A DNA stretch of 42,677 nucleotides from Psychrobacter okhotskensis (GCF_013248965.1 NZ_JABRVQ010000028.1:1-42677); one strand, 5' to 3'; positions 1 to 11,162 are shown, counted from the stretch's first letter. Notes: a model not told the origin generated them from the letters alone. Made by a program: numbers and translations.

Positions 1-55
1 TCATGCTACCAGCCATTTGCTCGGCCAGTTTTTTAATGTCAGATTGAGTAGTCAT
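1..55 (-). CDS. N-terminus of an unknown protein, cut by the window edge
   Basis: Reading the minus strand from an ATG at 55 gives 18 codons (MTTQSDIKKLAEQMAGSM) that stay open to the edge. A GGAG Shine-Dalgarno sits eight bases upstream of the ATG, which is why I accept it as a real start. The gene is divergent from the helicase gene, so the bases between them should hold promoters for both. Too little is visible to name a family. Confidence 0.5.
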   Translation of the reverse strand, partial: MTTQSDIKKLAEQMAGSM

Positions 56-98
56 TGCTTATTCTCCGGTTAGTGGATTATAAGCAGTTACACAAAGT

Positions 99-3000
99 TT
101 GGGAAACTCCCCTCAAATTGAATTCATTAAACAATGTGCTTTAATGAAAAAAGCGCCTACTCAAGATTTTGCTAAACACAGTGATTTCACTTGTACTGAA
201 GAACAAACGATAGGCTTGCCAGGTATCAATCTGAACATCACCGACGATACCTCCGATGACGTTTGGCTTCGTTTAGAGCGATTGCGTGAAAACTCAGCAC
301 CTAAACCCAACAGCTCACTATTAGCACATTGGTTAACATTTCCAATAAAATTTGGCGATCAGCCTTTATTGAAAGAAAAAATCTATGTAAAAAACTTAAT
401 AGATGATGGTGTTATCGCTTATGAAGAAGCATTCACCCCGTTTGAAGTCGAGGATAACTATCAGGATGAGACATTAGAATTAGAAGTAGAAGTAGAATTA
501 TCAGAAAAAGAAGTTCATTTAAAAGATTTTTCTGAAAGAGAATCTTTACAAGATGAATTTAATGATTATCTCAAAAACATTTGGAAGCCTTGGCTAGTGC
601 AAGAGAAGCTTGTACGCCAAAGTATTGCTCTATATGCAAAGTTATTTAAGCTCAATCAAATTCTACAAGGCAACCTAGCTGATGAATCGCTTGAGCTGGT
701 TTGGGGTGTCGGTGTTGCTGTAAGAAAAAATACTGATAATGGACAGAATAGCGAGCAAATCAAGTATCCATTACTAATACAATCTGTAGAAATTGTATTA
801 GATCAAAAGACAATGGCTCTACTTATAAAGCCCAACCCCTCTCCTTCTACGCTTGAGACTGAACCTTTCTCTATGGATGAGAACCAAGGTTTGGCCAGTC
901 TATTAAAAGACAGTAAAGCGTTTTATGAAGCAGAGGATGTTTTATTAAATCCGTTCTTGCCAAGTAGCTATGAGCCTATTTTGAAATCAGCAGTGACCTT
1001 GCTTGATGCTTCCGGCGTTTATTGGCCTGACCATACCATTACAGATGAACGAAAAATACCTAAGGCGCAAAATCACCTTATCGTCACTGATACATGGGTC
1101 ATTATGGCGCGCCCTAGAAGCAATAATATATTTTTGCAAGATTTAGATAAATTCGCCATTCAGCTTGAAAATAGCGATGACCTTCCTTTACCAAATGCTC
1201 TTATAGCAATGTTGACCGAGCCTGCTACAGAAAATAAAGAAATCATACTACCCGCTTATCGTGGTCTATCTATGGTCAGCGGCAGTGAAAATTATACAGG
1301 CACGCCAGCTGAGCTATATTTTCCTAAAGCATTCAATGACGAACAAGTACAAATCGTACAGCAACTAAATGTCCATGACGGCGTTGTCGTTCAAGGCCCT
1401 CCTGGTACAGGCAAGACGCATTATTGCCAACGTTATTTGTCATTATTTAGCGCTGGGTAAACGCGTGTTAGTCACGTCGATGAAAGATCCTGCATTAAAG
1501 GTGCTGCAAGAAAAACTGCCTGAATCCATTCGCCCGCTAGCGGTTAGTCTACTGACCAGTGAAAATGAGGGTTTAAAACAGTTCGAATATACGATTAAAA
1601 AAATATCAAGTGAAGTATCTAGTATCAATCGAGATGCCTACAAAAAAGATATCGTCATGCTTGATAACCAAATCGATACCATTCATGCGCAACTGGCCAG
1701 TACTGACAATAAGATTACGGCTTGGGCGCGGTTAAATCTTGATGATATCGTTATAGATAGCGAAACCATCAAGCCCATAGATGCAGGGACTGAGGTTGCT
1801 CAAAACAGGCAGCTTATCGAAAGCTTTCTAGATACATTAGGCATAGAAGAGACATTTAAGCCTAGATTTACTCATACTGATATAACTGAGCTAAAAAAAG
1901 CAAGAATAAAGCTCGGAAGCGATTTGGATTATCTTGATAAAAAAACACCTGCTGTTGCAGACTTCCCTTCTATCAATACCATAAAACAACTGCACAAGGA
2001 TTTGAGTTATCTCAATGAGTCGCAGGAGGCTGAAAAGCAAGGAGCGCTACCAAGCTTAGCAAACGAAAACGATAGCACTATCAGCATGGCTCACGATGCT
2101 GCTTCTAATACCTCTCGTTTAATTGATCTTCTTCAAAAGATTGCAGTGGCTGGGCAGGATTGGACGACTCATATTCAGCAGAGCTTAGCTGATGAGACTA
2201 AGCAAGACATCATCGCTCATCTAACTCTACTCAACGATGAGATTAAGTCGCTTTTTAATGAGAGAACCATTTATTTAACCAAACCTATCACGATGGCTGA
2301 TGGTTTTGATAAAAATCCAGAGCTTGTTGACGCGGTCAAAAACTTATCCGAAGGCAAGAAACCATTTGGTATCGCTGGGATTTTTGGTAAGTCTGCTGAG
2401 AAGAAAATCCTTGAAGCTATCACGATTGTCTCTTCGCAACCCTCAACTGTAGAAGACTGGCAATATATATCTAGCTATATAGACTTTAGAAAAAAATCTC
2501 AGGCGCTAATTATTCGTTGGAATGCATTATCAAATGACTTGTCTTTACCAATATTCGACGTAGCACCTGATAACTTATCTAATTTGAATTCAGCCGTTCA
2601 TTTATATGAAGACATTGTCGGTAGCAACAACCTACAACACATTATTAGACAAGCGTTACATGCTATTTTCTTGGGCTGGGATATCATTTCTACTGCACCT
2701 TATAATAAAGATGTTTTAGTTGAGATTGAGGGCGTTCTTAAAAAACACTTAAAGAGACATAAATTGGCAGAAAGTCTCACGCTAAAAGAAAATTTACTGA
2801 ATAAGCTTACTAACTGTAATGGCTTTATTAGTGAAAAAATAACGCTCTTTTTAAATCAGCAAATCGGTAGTCAAATATTGTCAGATGAGATGTTAGAGAC
2901 GACGTGGAAAGACTTGTTGAATGAACTACAACGAGTAAATAATCTTGCAACAGACTTACAGACGGTCACTGCCGTTACTCAGCTTATCGACGACAGTGGT

Positions 3001-4767
3001 GCGCCACTTTGGGCAAATCAATTGCGCCATGAGCCTTGTCTTAATTCTCAAGATACGTTGTCATTTGATACGTTGTCACCTGATAAACTGTCATCTGATG
3101 ACTTACTGCCTGATAACTGGCAGCAGATTTGGCGAATTGCTAGATTGACCAACTTTATAAACAGCATCGATGGTCGCAAAGAGTTGGTTCAACTTGCCAA
3201 AACTCGTGGCAATTTAGAAGTAAATCTTGCAAGACTCTATCAAGAAGCCATCACCAAAAGAGCCTGGCTAAAGGTCGCAGAAAATGCGACGCCAAACGTG
3301 AGAGCGTCTTTAGAAAAATATCGCTCTGCCATTATGCGTATCGGTAAAGGAACAGGCAAAGGAGCGCATTATTACCGCCGTGAAGCCCGCGAAGCCTCTG
3401 CGGGAGCAAGTGCGGCTATCCCATGTTGGATTATGCCGCATTATCGTATTTCTGAATCCCTGCCAGCAGAGTTTGGCAGTTTTGACTTGGTTATCATCGA
3501 TGAAGCCTCTCAGTCTGATTTAACGGCGTTGCCAGCCATCATGAGAGCCAAAAAAGTGTTAATCGTTGGTGACGATAAGCAAGTATCGCCAGAAGGCGTG
3601 GGGCTCGACATCGGAAAGATTCGTAATTTGATGGCACAATATCTGAGTAATCAAGTCCCTGTCTATCGCTCACAAATGTCACCTGATCGTTCAATCTACG
3701 ATTTATTCAAAGTCGTTTTTGCAGATAGCAGTGTGATGCTAAAAGAACATTTTCGCAGTGTGGCACCTATCATTGAGTTCTCTAAACGTGAGTTTTACAA
3801 CCATGAGCTGATACCTTTGCGTAAAGCCAAACCCTCAGAGCGCTTGGATCCTCCATTGGTTGATATTTATGTCACCGATGGCTATCGTCTTAAAGGCTCT
3901 GATATTAATCCTTCAGAAGTCAGATTTATCGTCGATGAGATCAAAACCCTCGTCTCTGACCCAGCTTACAAAGGTAAAACCATCGGTGTGGTCTCATTGC
4001 TAGGCAACAAGCAAGCACATAATATTATGGAGATACTCAATAAAGAATTGGATGAAGCAGTAATGACTGCTTTTGATATTGCTTGCGGTGATGCCAGAAC
4101 CTTTCAAGGTAAAGAGCGCGATATCATGTTTTTGTCATTGGTAGTGGCACCCGGAGCTGCCCATGCACAAACGAGAGATACCTTCGCCCAGCGAATGAAT
4201 GTCGCGGCCTCAAGAGCGCGCGATAGAATGTATTTGGTGCGCAGTATTGAGTTGGATGAGCTAAGCCAAGCCGATCACTACCGATCAGCGCTTATTAAAC
4301 ACTTTCAAGGACCATTCATGCAAGATGAAGCAGAAGTTTCTGATTTGCGTGAGAAATGTGAGTCTCCCTTTGAAACAGAAGTCTTTGACCTTTTGGTTGA
4401 GAGAGGCTATCGAGTCACCCCACAGGTGAAAGCAGGTGCATACCGAATCGATATGGTAGTAGAAGGTGAAAATGACAATAGCCTAGCCATTGAATGTGAT
4501 GGCGATAGATATCATGGGCCTGACAAATGGGACAGCGATATGCAACGTCAGCGTATTTTGGAGCGTGCTGGCTGGAAATTCTGGCGCTGCTTTGCATCCA
4601 CTTTTGTCACTCGTAAAAGTGAAGTCGTCCAAGATTTATTAGCAGAATTAGAACGTTTAGAGATTTATCCAATCACTACCGACACGGCATATAGCAGCTC
4701 GTATGTTGAATCTAGAATCGTCACGACTGTTGATGCACCACAGATCGATATTGAAGCCGAGACCTAA
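99..4767 (+). pseudogene. Large superfamily 1 helicase with C-terminal nuclease domain, frameshifted
   Basis: Two overlapping reading frames make one protein of about 1,556 residues. The first frame (99-1460) ends just after a P-loop, GPPGTGKT (codons 1395-1418). The second frame resumes at about 1423 with IANVICHYLALGKRVLVTS, the usual continuation of motif I in AAA_11/AAA_12 helicases, and runs to 4767. It carries the DEAS Walker B box (about 3500), VGDDKQVSP (motif III, about 3560), FQGKERD (about 4105) and NVAASRARDRMYLV (motif VI, about 4190). The last 120 residues (from about 4360) hold FETEVFDLL, RIDMVV and ECDG, which fit a Vsr/MTES_1575-like PD-(D/E)XK nuclease. The frame change equals +1 or -2 bases; related P-loops usually read GKTHTIAN, so two lost bases is the simplest reading. 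The first frame opens after a stop at 81-83 and has only TTG (99) or ATG (144) as starts, neither with a clear Shine-Dalgarno, so the N-terminus may also be damaged. It may be a true pseudogene or an assembly error. Confidence 0.75.
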
Positions 4768-4820
4768 ACATTTATAGCCTGCTAGATACTCAGTTCATAG
4801 CGACTATCATAATTATCTTA

Positions 4821-4857
4821 AGAAAAATCCGTCTTTTATCAAAGCACGGATTTTTCT
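4821..4857. terminator. Bidirectional rho-independent terminator
   Basis: A perfect 12-base-pair stem (4821-4832 with 4846-4857, AGAAAAATCCGT) has a 13-base loop and flanking A and T runs. It lies between the convergent helicase-nuclease and WG-repeat genes and can stop transcription from both sides. Confidence 0.85.
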
Positions 4858-4885
4858 GTTCTTAACTATACTTAAACTTAAAGAA

Positions 4886-5842
4886 TCACCATTCACTACA
4901 AGCCACTATTTTACCTAGCTTATTAATACAGACAGACGTACCATCACTTTTCTCTTCTATCTGCGCTGTACCATTATTAAAATTGAAATACGTTGCACCA
5001 AAAGAAGTAACGCTCATCCTCTGTACTTTATCGTCCGAGAACTTGAAAGGAATGACAGTTCTATTGGCACCATCTATGAAGCCCCAACGATTACCTTTAC
5101 GCACGCCAGCGAGCTGCTCACTAAAAGGTCTTATTTCATCATAAATGAAAGGGACAGCAACAGCTCCCGTCTTGGTAACAAATCCCCATTTATCATCTTT
5201 AATTACACCGAGCAGACCTTCATTAAAACCATAGTGCCCACCCAAATGACCATCCAGACCGTCGTATTGCGGGGCAACAACTTCTTTACCGTTAGTGTCT
5301 ATAAGACCCCATAACTCCGTATTAAAGTCATAAACAGGAGCCCTATCATTGCTAAAAGAATCCATCATGGCGTAGTTATTTTCAAAACTGAGAATAACTT
5401 TATTGTTAGTATCGATGACACCATATGCACCATCTTTTACAACGACAATTTTACCTTGATAAACAGGGTTTGCCCAAACCTCATTATATTTATCATTAGG
5501 ATCTATTAAGTTGTCGTAAATAGTAGGTACAACCAGTTTACCTTGTTCGTTGATATAGCCGACTTGATCGTTTTTTAAAACAGGAAAAAATCCATCGCTG
5601 TACAACCACGCCTCAACTTTATCAAAATCTTTGAGACTAGCTGTTACTTTACCTTTTATATTGAGTAACGCTTGTGGGCGATAATTGTCATCATAGGCAA
5701 CAAATAGATGCGTATTATCAGTACATTGAATATTTCTATAGTTACTCTTCGGCGGCATACAGTCCTCAGCAGCTAAAGCAGGCAAACTACTTATTGAAGC
5801 AATAATTGGGACTAATAAAGCTTTAGCTATTTGCTTATACAA
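4886..5842 (-). CDS. Exported WG-repeat protein
   Basis: The 318-residue product starts with a Sec signal peptide (hydrophobic stretch residues 8-22, likely cleavage after ALA near residue 24). The mature part is built of WG (KWG) repeats. At least five units are visible: GYINEQGKLVVPTIYD, YGVIDTNNKVILSF, WGLIDTNGKEVVAPQYD, WGFVTKTGAVAVPFIYD and WGFIDGANRTVIPFKF. Four cysteines are present in the mature chain, two near the start and two near the end (CINKLGKIVAC), and may form disulfides in the periplasm. WG-repeat proteins are thought to be beta-rich binding proteins; the ligand here is unknown. The gene starts 44 bases after the UvrD-like helicase gene on the same strand and may be transcribed with it, although the functions look unrelated. 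Confidence 0.85.
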   Translation of the reverse strand: MYKQIAKALLVPIIASISSLPALAAEDCMPPKSNYRNIQCTDNTHLFVAYDDNYRPQALLNIKGKVTASLKDFDKVEAWLYSDGFFPVLKNDQVGYINEQGKLVVPTIYDNLIDPNDKYNEVWANPVYQGKIVVVKDGAYGVIDTNNKVILSFENNYAMMDSFSNDRAPVYDFNTELWGLIDTNGKEVVAPQYDGLDGHLGGHYGFNEGLLGVIKDDKWGFVTKTGAVAVPFIYDEIRPFSEQLAGVRKGNRWGFIDGANRTVIPFKFSDDKVQRMSVTSFGATYFNFNNGTAQIEEKSDGTSVCINKLGKIVACSEW

Positions 5843-5886
5843 AACCTAATACCTCGAAATACTATTACCGTGAATTTAATCGAACA

Positions 5887-8067
5887 CTACCACCACACTG
5901 GATCATCATTCTCCTCTCTCACCTGTTTAGAAGCTTCGACGGTGACCTCATCGGCAGACAGCTCAGCGATAAACCGTGAAGGCTGATCGAAATAGCCTGA
6001 ATAACTGGCAAAGTAGTCAGGCGCGGTAAGATACAGTCTGGTCTTAGCGCGGCTACAGGCGACATAGAATAATTTTCGCTCCTCTTCTAACTCCTCAAAG
6101 TCATCTAACGAGCGATGATGCGGTGTCATCCCATCAACGAGTGAATTGACAAACACCACTGGCCACTCTAGCCCTTTAGCACTATGAATGGTCGAGATGG
6201 TGACTTTGTCTTTTTCATTGTCCTCGGGTTTATCCATGGCTGCCACTGAATCATTAGGTGGATCTAATGCCAGATTTTCTAAGAAGTTATCAAGGCTAGT
6301 ATGCTCTGTTGCCAAATTTTTGAGTACCCGAAAGTCCTCGCTGCGTTCACGCCAATTCTCTTCAATCGTCTTTAGGATAGGAATGTAAAAATCAAGTACC
6401 AGCTCAATAATAGTCTCAACCGACTCCGCTTGTTGCGCTTTAGTCATGGTCGTATGAAGCGATTCTAACTGCGGACTCTTTTTGCTAAATTTCGGTAATA
6501 ATAATGGCTCAAATGAATTGTTATCGCTATTAATAGCTTGAGTAAGGCGAGTCGCAGTGACTACCCCAACTCCTTGGAACAAGGTCAAAATTCGATGCCA
6601 AGCAATGGTGTCATTGGGGTTATAAAGAATTTTAGTAAAGGCTAAGATATCTTTGATATGGCGGCGCTCAATGAACTTAATACCCCCTACCACGATAAAT
6701 GGAATATGACGCTCCATAAATTCTAATTGCACATAATTGGACTGAAAAGATGTGCGGCACAGTACCGCAAAATCATTGTAATCGTAGTCTGTCTTGTGCT
6801 CAATAATCTTATCGGCTATATACTTAGCTTCTTTCGTTTCATCACTCAGGCGGCTAAATATCGGTTTTTCGCCCGTTATGCTCGCGTTTGAATACAGCTG
6901 TTTTTGATACCCCAAGGTGATTTGTGCGGATAAGGCATTGATATAATTTAAAACAGCCGGTGTACTGCGATAGTTTTGCTCAAGTTTAATCAGGCTCGCT
7001 TCTGGATAGGTCTCACCGAAGAGTAAAATATTCTCGTAATTTGCGCCGCGAAAAGCATAAATACTTTGGTTGTCATCCCCGACCACCATCAGCGATACTG
7101 ACTTAGGCTCACAAATCAAATCTATCAGTTGCTTTTGCGGAATATTGGTATCTTGATATTCATCAACCATAATATAGCGATAGTTTTCTTGTAGCAGCTG
7201 ACGGAATTTGTTGTTGGACTTTAGATGACGCACTACTTGACTAATAATATCATCAAAATCATAGAGATGATTGGCGCGTTTATACTCGTGAAAGTCGACA
7301 GCCAACTGCTCGATAATGGGAATATGAATAGCGATATCAGGATAATTATCTTCGATCAAATTACGAATAGGAATGCGGCGATTCCTAGAGGTTGAAAAGA
7401 TATTTTGTAAGGTCTTCTTGCGTGGAAAAGCTTGTTTCTTAGTTTGGGCAGGATACTTTTTTTCTTTATAAATCAAGTCAATCGCGTCTTCCGCATCCCC
7501 TGTATCTAGAATGGTAAAGCGCGGATTGATACCTAGTAGCCCTGAATATTGACGCAGCAGCCTATTACAAAACGAGTGAAAAGTGCCACTGGTTATATCG
7601 TTTAGCACTTTGCTGGTCGGCAAGATGTCCTCGGACAACTCTTTGTCCGATAAAGTGTTAGTAAGCAAGGTTTTTGCGCGACTCTTAATCTCATTGGCGG
7701 CTTTTCGAGTAAAGGTCAGTAGCAATATTTGCTTAGGAGGTACACCGTTCTCTAATAGATAACTGGTACGATACGTCAATGTTTTGGTCTTACCAGAGCC
7801 AGCACCGGCGATGACCAATACCTTGCCATCGATAGTAGTAGCTGCCAGCAATTGGTCAGGATTGAGCTCACTGGCGTAATCTACTTTTAAGCCTAAATCA
7901 CTATTTAACCTTTGCTTCAGCAGCGCAACATTGGCAGCATCGTCGGCGTCGATTAGATTTGCCTCTAGCTTTTTAATCGCTTTTTCAAGACGCGCAAGTT
8001 TAGGCTTAATCTCCATAAAGTTCTGCGGATAGTGATAGCGGTGCGTGTCAAAAATAGTGGATGTCAT
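5887..8067 (-). CDS. UvrD/Rep-family ATP-dependent DNA helicase
   Basis: A 726-residue superfamily 1A helicase, expected to unwind DNA 3' to 5' using ATP. All main motifs are visible: Q-motif LNPDQLLAA (about 68-76), Walker A AGAGSGKT (87-94, Lys93), motif Ia TFTRKAANEI, Walker B MVDEYQDTN (about 300), motif III VGDDNQSIYAFRGA, motif IV QNYRST, motif V STIHSAKGLEWPVVF and motif VI EEERKLFYVACSRAK. The length is that of UvrD, Rep or PcrA, but the first 60 residues are an extra charged helical region (KLARLEKAIKKLEANLID) and the C-terminus is short, ending in WW. It is therefore probably a paralogue and not the housekeeping UvrD. No strong Shine-Dalgarno precedes the ATG. A role in repair or in removing proteins from DNA is an inference. 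Confidence 0.9.
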   Translation of the reverse strand: MTSTIFDTHRYHYPQNFMEIKPKLARLEKAIKKLEANLIDADDAANVALLKQRLNSDLGLKVDYASELNPDQLLAATTIDGKVLVIAGAGSGKTKTLTYRTSYLLENGVPPKQILLLTFTRKAANEIKSRAKTLLTNTLSDKELSEDILPTSKVLNDITSGTFHSFCNRLLRQYSGLLGINPRFTILDTGDAEDAIDLIYKEKKYPAQTKKQAFPRKKTLQNIFSTSRNRRIPIRNLIEDNYPDIAIHIPIIEQLAVDFHEYKRANHLYDFDDIISQVVRHLKSNNKFRQLLQENYRYIMVDEYQDTNIPQKQLIDLICEPKSVSLMVVGDDNQSIYAFRGANYENILLFGETYPEASLIKLEQNYRSTPAVLNYINALSAQITLGYQKQLYSNASITGEKPIFSRLSDETKEAKYIADKIIEHKTDYDYNDFAVLCRTSFQSNYVQLEFMERHIPFIVVGGIKFIERRHIKDILAFTKILYNPNDTIAWHRILTLFQGVGVVTATRLTQAINSDNNSFEPLLLPKFSKKSPQLESLHTTMTKAQQAESVETIIELVLDFYIPILKTIEENWRERSEDFRVLKNLATEHTSLDNFLENLALDPPNDSVAAMDKPEDNEKDKVTISTIHSAKGLEWPVVFVNSLVDGMTPHHRSLDDFEELEEERKLFYVACSRAKTRLYLTAPDYFASYSGYFDQPSRFIAELSADEVTVEASKQVREENDDPVWW

Positions 8068-8474
8068 TATAGGAATTTGCCTTTCATTTTATGTTAGCCG
8101 CTTTTATCTGTATAAAGCACCTAATACGCAGCAGTGCAGAGATGTAGCTAAGGGATTTTAGTGTTAATAGTTAAGATTGTTAGTAAAGTTTAGCGAGTTA
8201 TAGGTACTCACCCTTCAATGCGCTTGTCAGCTAAATTATTATTTTATAGTACAGCTTACCATAATTGATAAAACAGCAAAATTGTTGGCGATGACTCTGA
8301 AAGACTCGGACAAAATCTCAGTATAGCGCACAACAACCTCACCCCTATTCCGGTAAATTTGCTACAATATGCCCAATTTTGATTTACTATTTAACTCAGT
8401 TTTATAATGACTCACTACCAAGTCTTATATTGACTAAGTACCAACTGATTTTATTCATATATTGAGAGCATGTT
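8068..8474. other. Intergenic region between divergent helicase gene and ychF
   Basis: This 407-base stretch has no credible reading frame. It must hold the promoter of the UvrD-like helicase gene on one side and of ychF on the other. A good ychF promoter is visible near its right end; I see no other clear signal. Confidence 0.6.
8379..8408 (+). promoter_or_regulatory. Predicted sigma-70 promoter of ychF
   Basis: TTGATT (8379-8384) and a perfect TATAAT (8403-8408) are separated by 18 bases and end 66 bases before the ychF start codon. Fit to consensus is the only evidence. Confidence 0.55.
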
Positions 8475-9566
8475 ATGGGTTTTAATTGCGGCATCGTCGG
8501 CCTACCAAACGTGGGTAAATCTACCTTGTTTAACGCCTTGACCAAAGCGGGTATCGCCGCTGAAAACTTTCCGTTTTGTACCAAAGATCCCAACACGGGT
8601 ATCGTGCCAGTACCAGACCCACGCCTAAAGAAATTGGCTGACATCGTCAATCCTGAACGCGTACTACCGACGACGATGGAGTTTGTGGATATCGCGGGTC
8701 TAGTTGCAGGCGCGTCAAAAGGCGAAGGCATGGGTAACCAGTTCCTAGCCAACATTCGTGAGACCGATGCGATTGCGCACGTAGTACGCTGCTTTGATGA
8801 TGACAACGTCGTCCACGTCGATGGTCGCGTCAGCCCTATTGATGACATCGAAACCATCAATACTGAATTAGCTTTGGCGGATTTAGAAGCAGTGGAACGT
8901 GCCATTCACAACCAGACTAAAAAGGCTAAAGGCGGTGATAAAGACGCGCAGGCCCTACTTGATATATTCAAAAAGGTTGAACCTTTGCTAGCAGAAGGGA
9001 AAGCGGCTCGCGCGGCCAATCTTGACGCGGATGAGAAAAAACTCATCAGAAGCTATGGTTTGATTACCCTAAAACCAACCATGTATATCGCTAACGTCTC
9101 TGAGGATGGTTTTGAAAACAATCCTTATCTAGATGCAGTACGCAACTACGCGACTGGCGAAGATTCCATCGTTATTGCGCTATGCAACCAAATCGAATCT
9201 GAAATTGCCCAGCTTGATGAAGATGATAAAAAAGACTTCCTAGCTGAGATGGATATGGAAGAAGCTGGCCTTGATCAAGTCATTCGTGGCGGTTATGACC
9301 TGCTCGATATGCAGACTTACTTCACCGCTGGCGTGAAAGAAGTTCGCGCTTGGACTGTGGAGATTGGTGCTACTGCTCCGCAAGCCGCTGGCGTTATTCA
9401 TACCGATTTTGAGCGCGGCTTTATTCGTGCCGAAGTCATTGCTTATGATGACTTCATCGAATATAACGGTGAAAAAGGCGCAGCGGCCGCTGGTAAATCA
9501 CGTCTTGAAGGCAAAACCTATATCGTGCAAGATGGCGATGTCATGCATTTCCGCTTTAACGTTTAA
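8475..9566 (+). CDS. ychF: Redox-regulated ATPase/GTPase YchF (Obg family)
   Basis: A 363-residue P-loop NTPase of the Obg/YchF (OLA1) group, which binds ATP and associates with ribosomes in the cytoplasm. It opens with the G1 motif GLPNVGKST (residues 9-17), then [20 protein letters not shown] (G3 region with the YchF signature) and [14 protein letters not shown] coiled-coil insert follows, and IANVSEDG stands at the G4-like position. The TGS domain closes the protein (about 278 to the end, with [21 protein letters not shown] and [10 protein letters not shown]). The length is exactly that expected and the start matches the family. It stands alone between its own promoter and terminator. Confidence 0.97.
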   Translation: MGFNCGIVGLPNVGKSTLFNALTKAGIAAENFPFCTKDPNTGIVPVPDPRLKKLADIVNPERVLPTTMEFVDIAGLVAGASKGEGMGNQFLANIRETDAIAHVVRCFDDDNVVHVDGRVSPIDDIETINTELALADLEAVERAIHNQTKKAKGGDKDAQALLDIFKKVEPLLAEGKAARAANLDADEKKLIRSYGLITLKPTMYIANVSEDGFENNPYLDAVRNYATGEDSIVIALCNQIESEIAQLDEDDKKDFLAEMDMEEAGLDQVIRGGYDLLDMQTYFTAGVKEVRAWTVEIGATAPQAAGVIHTDFERGFIRAEVIAYDDFIEYNGEKGAAAAGKSRLEGKTYIVQDGDVMHFRFNV

Positions 9567-9624
9567 CGTTCAAAGTTTAACAAAGCGAATTGCGTGTTTA
9601 CACAGTCTTAGTAGAGAACAACCA

Positions 9625-9655
9625 AAAGTCAGCCTTTGTGCTGGCTTTTTTTATT
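9625..9655 (+). terminator. Rho-independent terminator of ychF
   Basis: AAAGTCAGC pairs with GCTGGCTTT across a short CTTTGT loop, with one G-U pair, and is followed by a run of T. It lies about 60 bases after the ychF stop codon. Confidence 0.75.
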
Positions 9656-9740
9656 ATAATAACGTCTGTTACCTTCAAAAAGCAGCAAATAAACTGAAAG
9701 CAATTATTAAAATAATGATAAAAATAACGGATTATAAACT

Positions 9741-11162
9741 ATGACGGCTCATATGAATCAATCGCTTAATGGTAGTGCGCGTTGGGCGCAATTATTTAGC
9801 GCGCAGCGGCTGGGCAGCTATAAAAAAGCACCTGCACAAGACAGCGCGCGCTCATCCTTTCATAAAGACTATGACCGACTGGTATTTTCGCACTCCTTTA
9901 GGCAGCTCAATCAAAAAACCCAAGTCCATCCATTGACAAATCAGTTGGGCATTCATACTCGTCTAACCCATTCGCTTGAAGTCTCTTGTATCGGACGCTC
10001 ATTAGGAATGATGGCAGCAGAAAAACTGCATGATAAATCAGCCAGCGGTCTACCAGTAGGCGTCTCGCCAGCCGATGTCGGAGTCATTGTTCAAGCAGCC
10101 TGCCTCGCTCATGATATTGGTAATCCGCCTTTTGGTCATGCAGGAGAATACGCCATTCGCGATTGGTTTATGCATCCTGACCGTCAGGCTATTTTACAAA
10201 ATCTGAGTAATAATGAGCAATTGGACTTACTGGCCTACGAAGGCAATGCGCAAGGATTCCGGCTACTCGCCCGTAATGAGCATCATCCTGATAAGGGCGG
10301 TATGCGCCTCACTTGCGCGACGTTGGGTGCCTTTATGAAATACCCTTGGCTAGCGACGCATAGCAATCATGTTTCTGAAAGCACTTCCCCAAGTAATTCG
10401 CTCACCAATGTACAAAAATTTGGCTGCTTTTATAGTGAAGCCTCTCAGTTAGAAGAATTGGCAGCCTGTTTGGGTCTATCGCGCTCGCAGCAACACGATG
10501 GTTTTGCCCGCCATCCACTGGCCTATTTGCTAGAAGCAGCCGATGATATCTGCTACGCACTGATAGATTTGGAGGATGGCATCAATCTCAATATGCTAAC
10601 CTATAGCGATGTCGCCACCATATTTTATGAATTGATTGGTGAGCGGCCGAGCAATATTAGTCTGCCAGCACACATGTCTGTTAGGCAAAGCCTAGCATCA
10701 CTACGAGCGCGCGCGATGATGCGCTTGGTCAATACTGTCACCGATGCTTTTGTTGCTAATAGTGAGTCGCTGCTAGCCGGAACACTCAATGGCAGTCTAT
10801 TTGCACATTGTGATACAAATGTGCAAAATGGTATTAATCGAGCCAAACAATTGGCCCGTGAGCAAATATTCAATCACCCAAGCAAAGTGCGAATGGAATT
10901 GATGGCGAACCAATGCTTGCATCGTCTATTAGATGCCTTTATCCCATTGGCTTGGACAAACGCAAAAACTGCGCCAATATCCTTTGAGCAGCAGCGCCTA
11001 CAAAAACTGCTACAACCGTATCTCGACGAGCATCAACGGGTATTATCAGATAATATCTATCACAATATTTTAAATATATTGGACTTTATTACTGGCATGA
11101 ATGATCATGAGGCGTATAGATTGGCGCAGGAACTACAAGGTCACTGGGGCACAATGGTTTAG
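9741..11162 (+). CDS. dgt: dGTPase-like HD-domain deoxynucleotide triphosphohydrolase
   Basis: A 473-residue HD-superfamily enzyme of the dGTPase family, which cleaves dNTPs to deoxynucleosides and triphosphate. Metal-ligand motifs are seen in order: RLTHSLEVS (His77) and LAHDIGNPPFGHAGE (His124-Asp125). ADDICYALIDLEDG further on supplies another conserved Asp. The N-terminal FHKDYDRLVFSHSFRQLNQKTQV is the family's nucleotide-binding region. Length fits the 440-500-residue dGTPase-like branch. A second in-frame ATG lies four codons inside, and neither start has a clear Shine-Dalgarno. It lies between the ychF terminator and a TetR-type gene on the same strand, 117 bases away. The exact dNTP preference cannot be told from sequence. 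Confidence 0.93.
   Translation: MTAHMNQSLNGSARWAQLFSAQRLGSYKKAPAQDSARSSFHKDYDRLVFSHSFRQLNQKTQVHPLTNQLGIHTRLTHSLEVSCIGRSLGMMAAEKLHDKSASGLPVGVSPADVGVIVQAACLAHDIGNPPFGHAGEYAIRDWFMHPDRQAILQNLSNNEQLDLLAYEGNAQGFRLLARNEHHPDKGGMRLTCATLGAFMKYPWLATHSNHVSESTSPSNSLTNVQKFGCFYSEASQLEELAACLGLSRSQQHDGFARHPLAYLLEAADDICYALIDLEDGINLNMLTYSDVATIFYELIGERPSNISLPAHMSVRQSLASLRARAMMRLVNTVTDAFVANSESLLAGTLNGSLFAHCDTNVQNGINRAKQLAREQIFNHPSKVRMELMANQCLHRLLDAFIPLAWTNAKTAPISFEQQRLQKLLQPYLDEHQRVLSDNIYHNILNILDFITGMNDHEAYRLAQELQGHWGTMV

Noticed and set aside
1413..1423. Programmed ribosomal frameshift in the helicase gene
   Set aside because: No slippery heptamer, no downstream stem or internal Shine-Dalgarno; mutation or error is simpler.
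8402..8905. 167-residue minus-strand frame opposite ychF
   Set aside because: Antisense shadow of a highly conserved gene, with Ser/Arg-rich composition and no ribosome site.
9364..9744. 126-residue plus-strand frame overlapping the end of ychF
   Set aside because: It overlaps the conserved TGS domain in another frame and crosses the ychF terminator.
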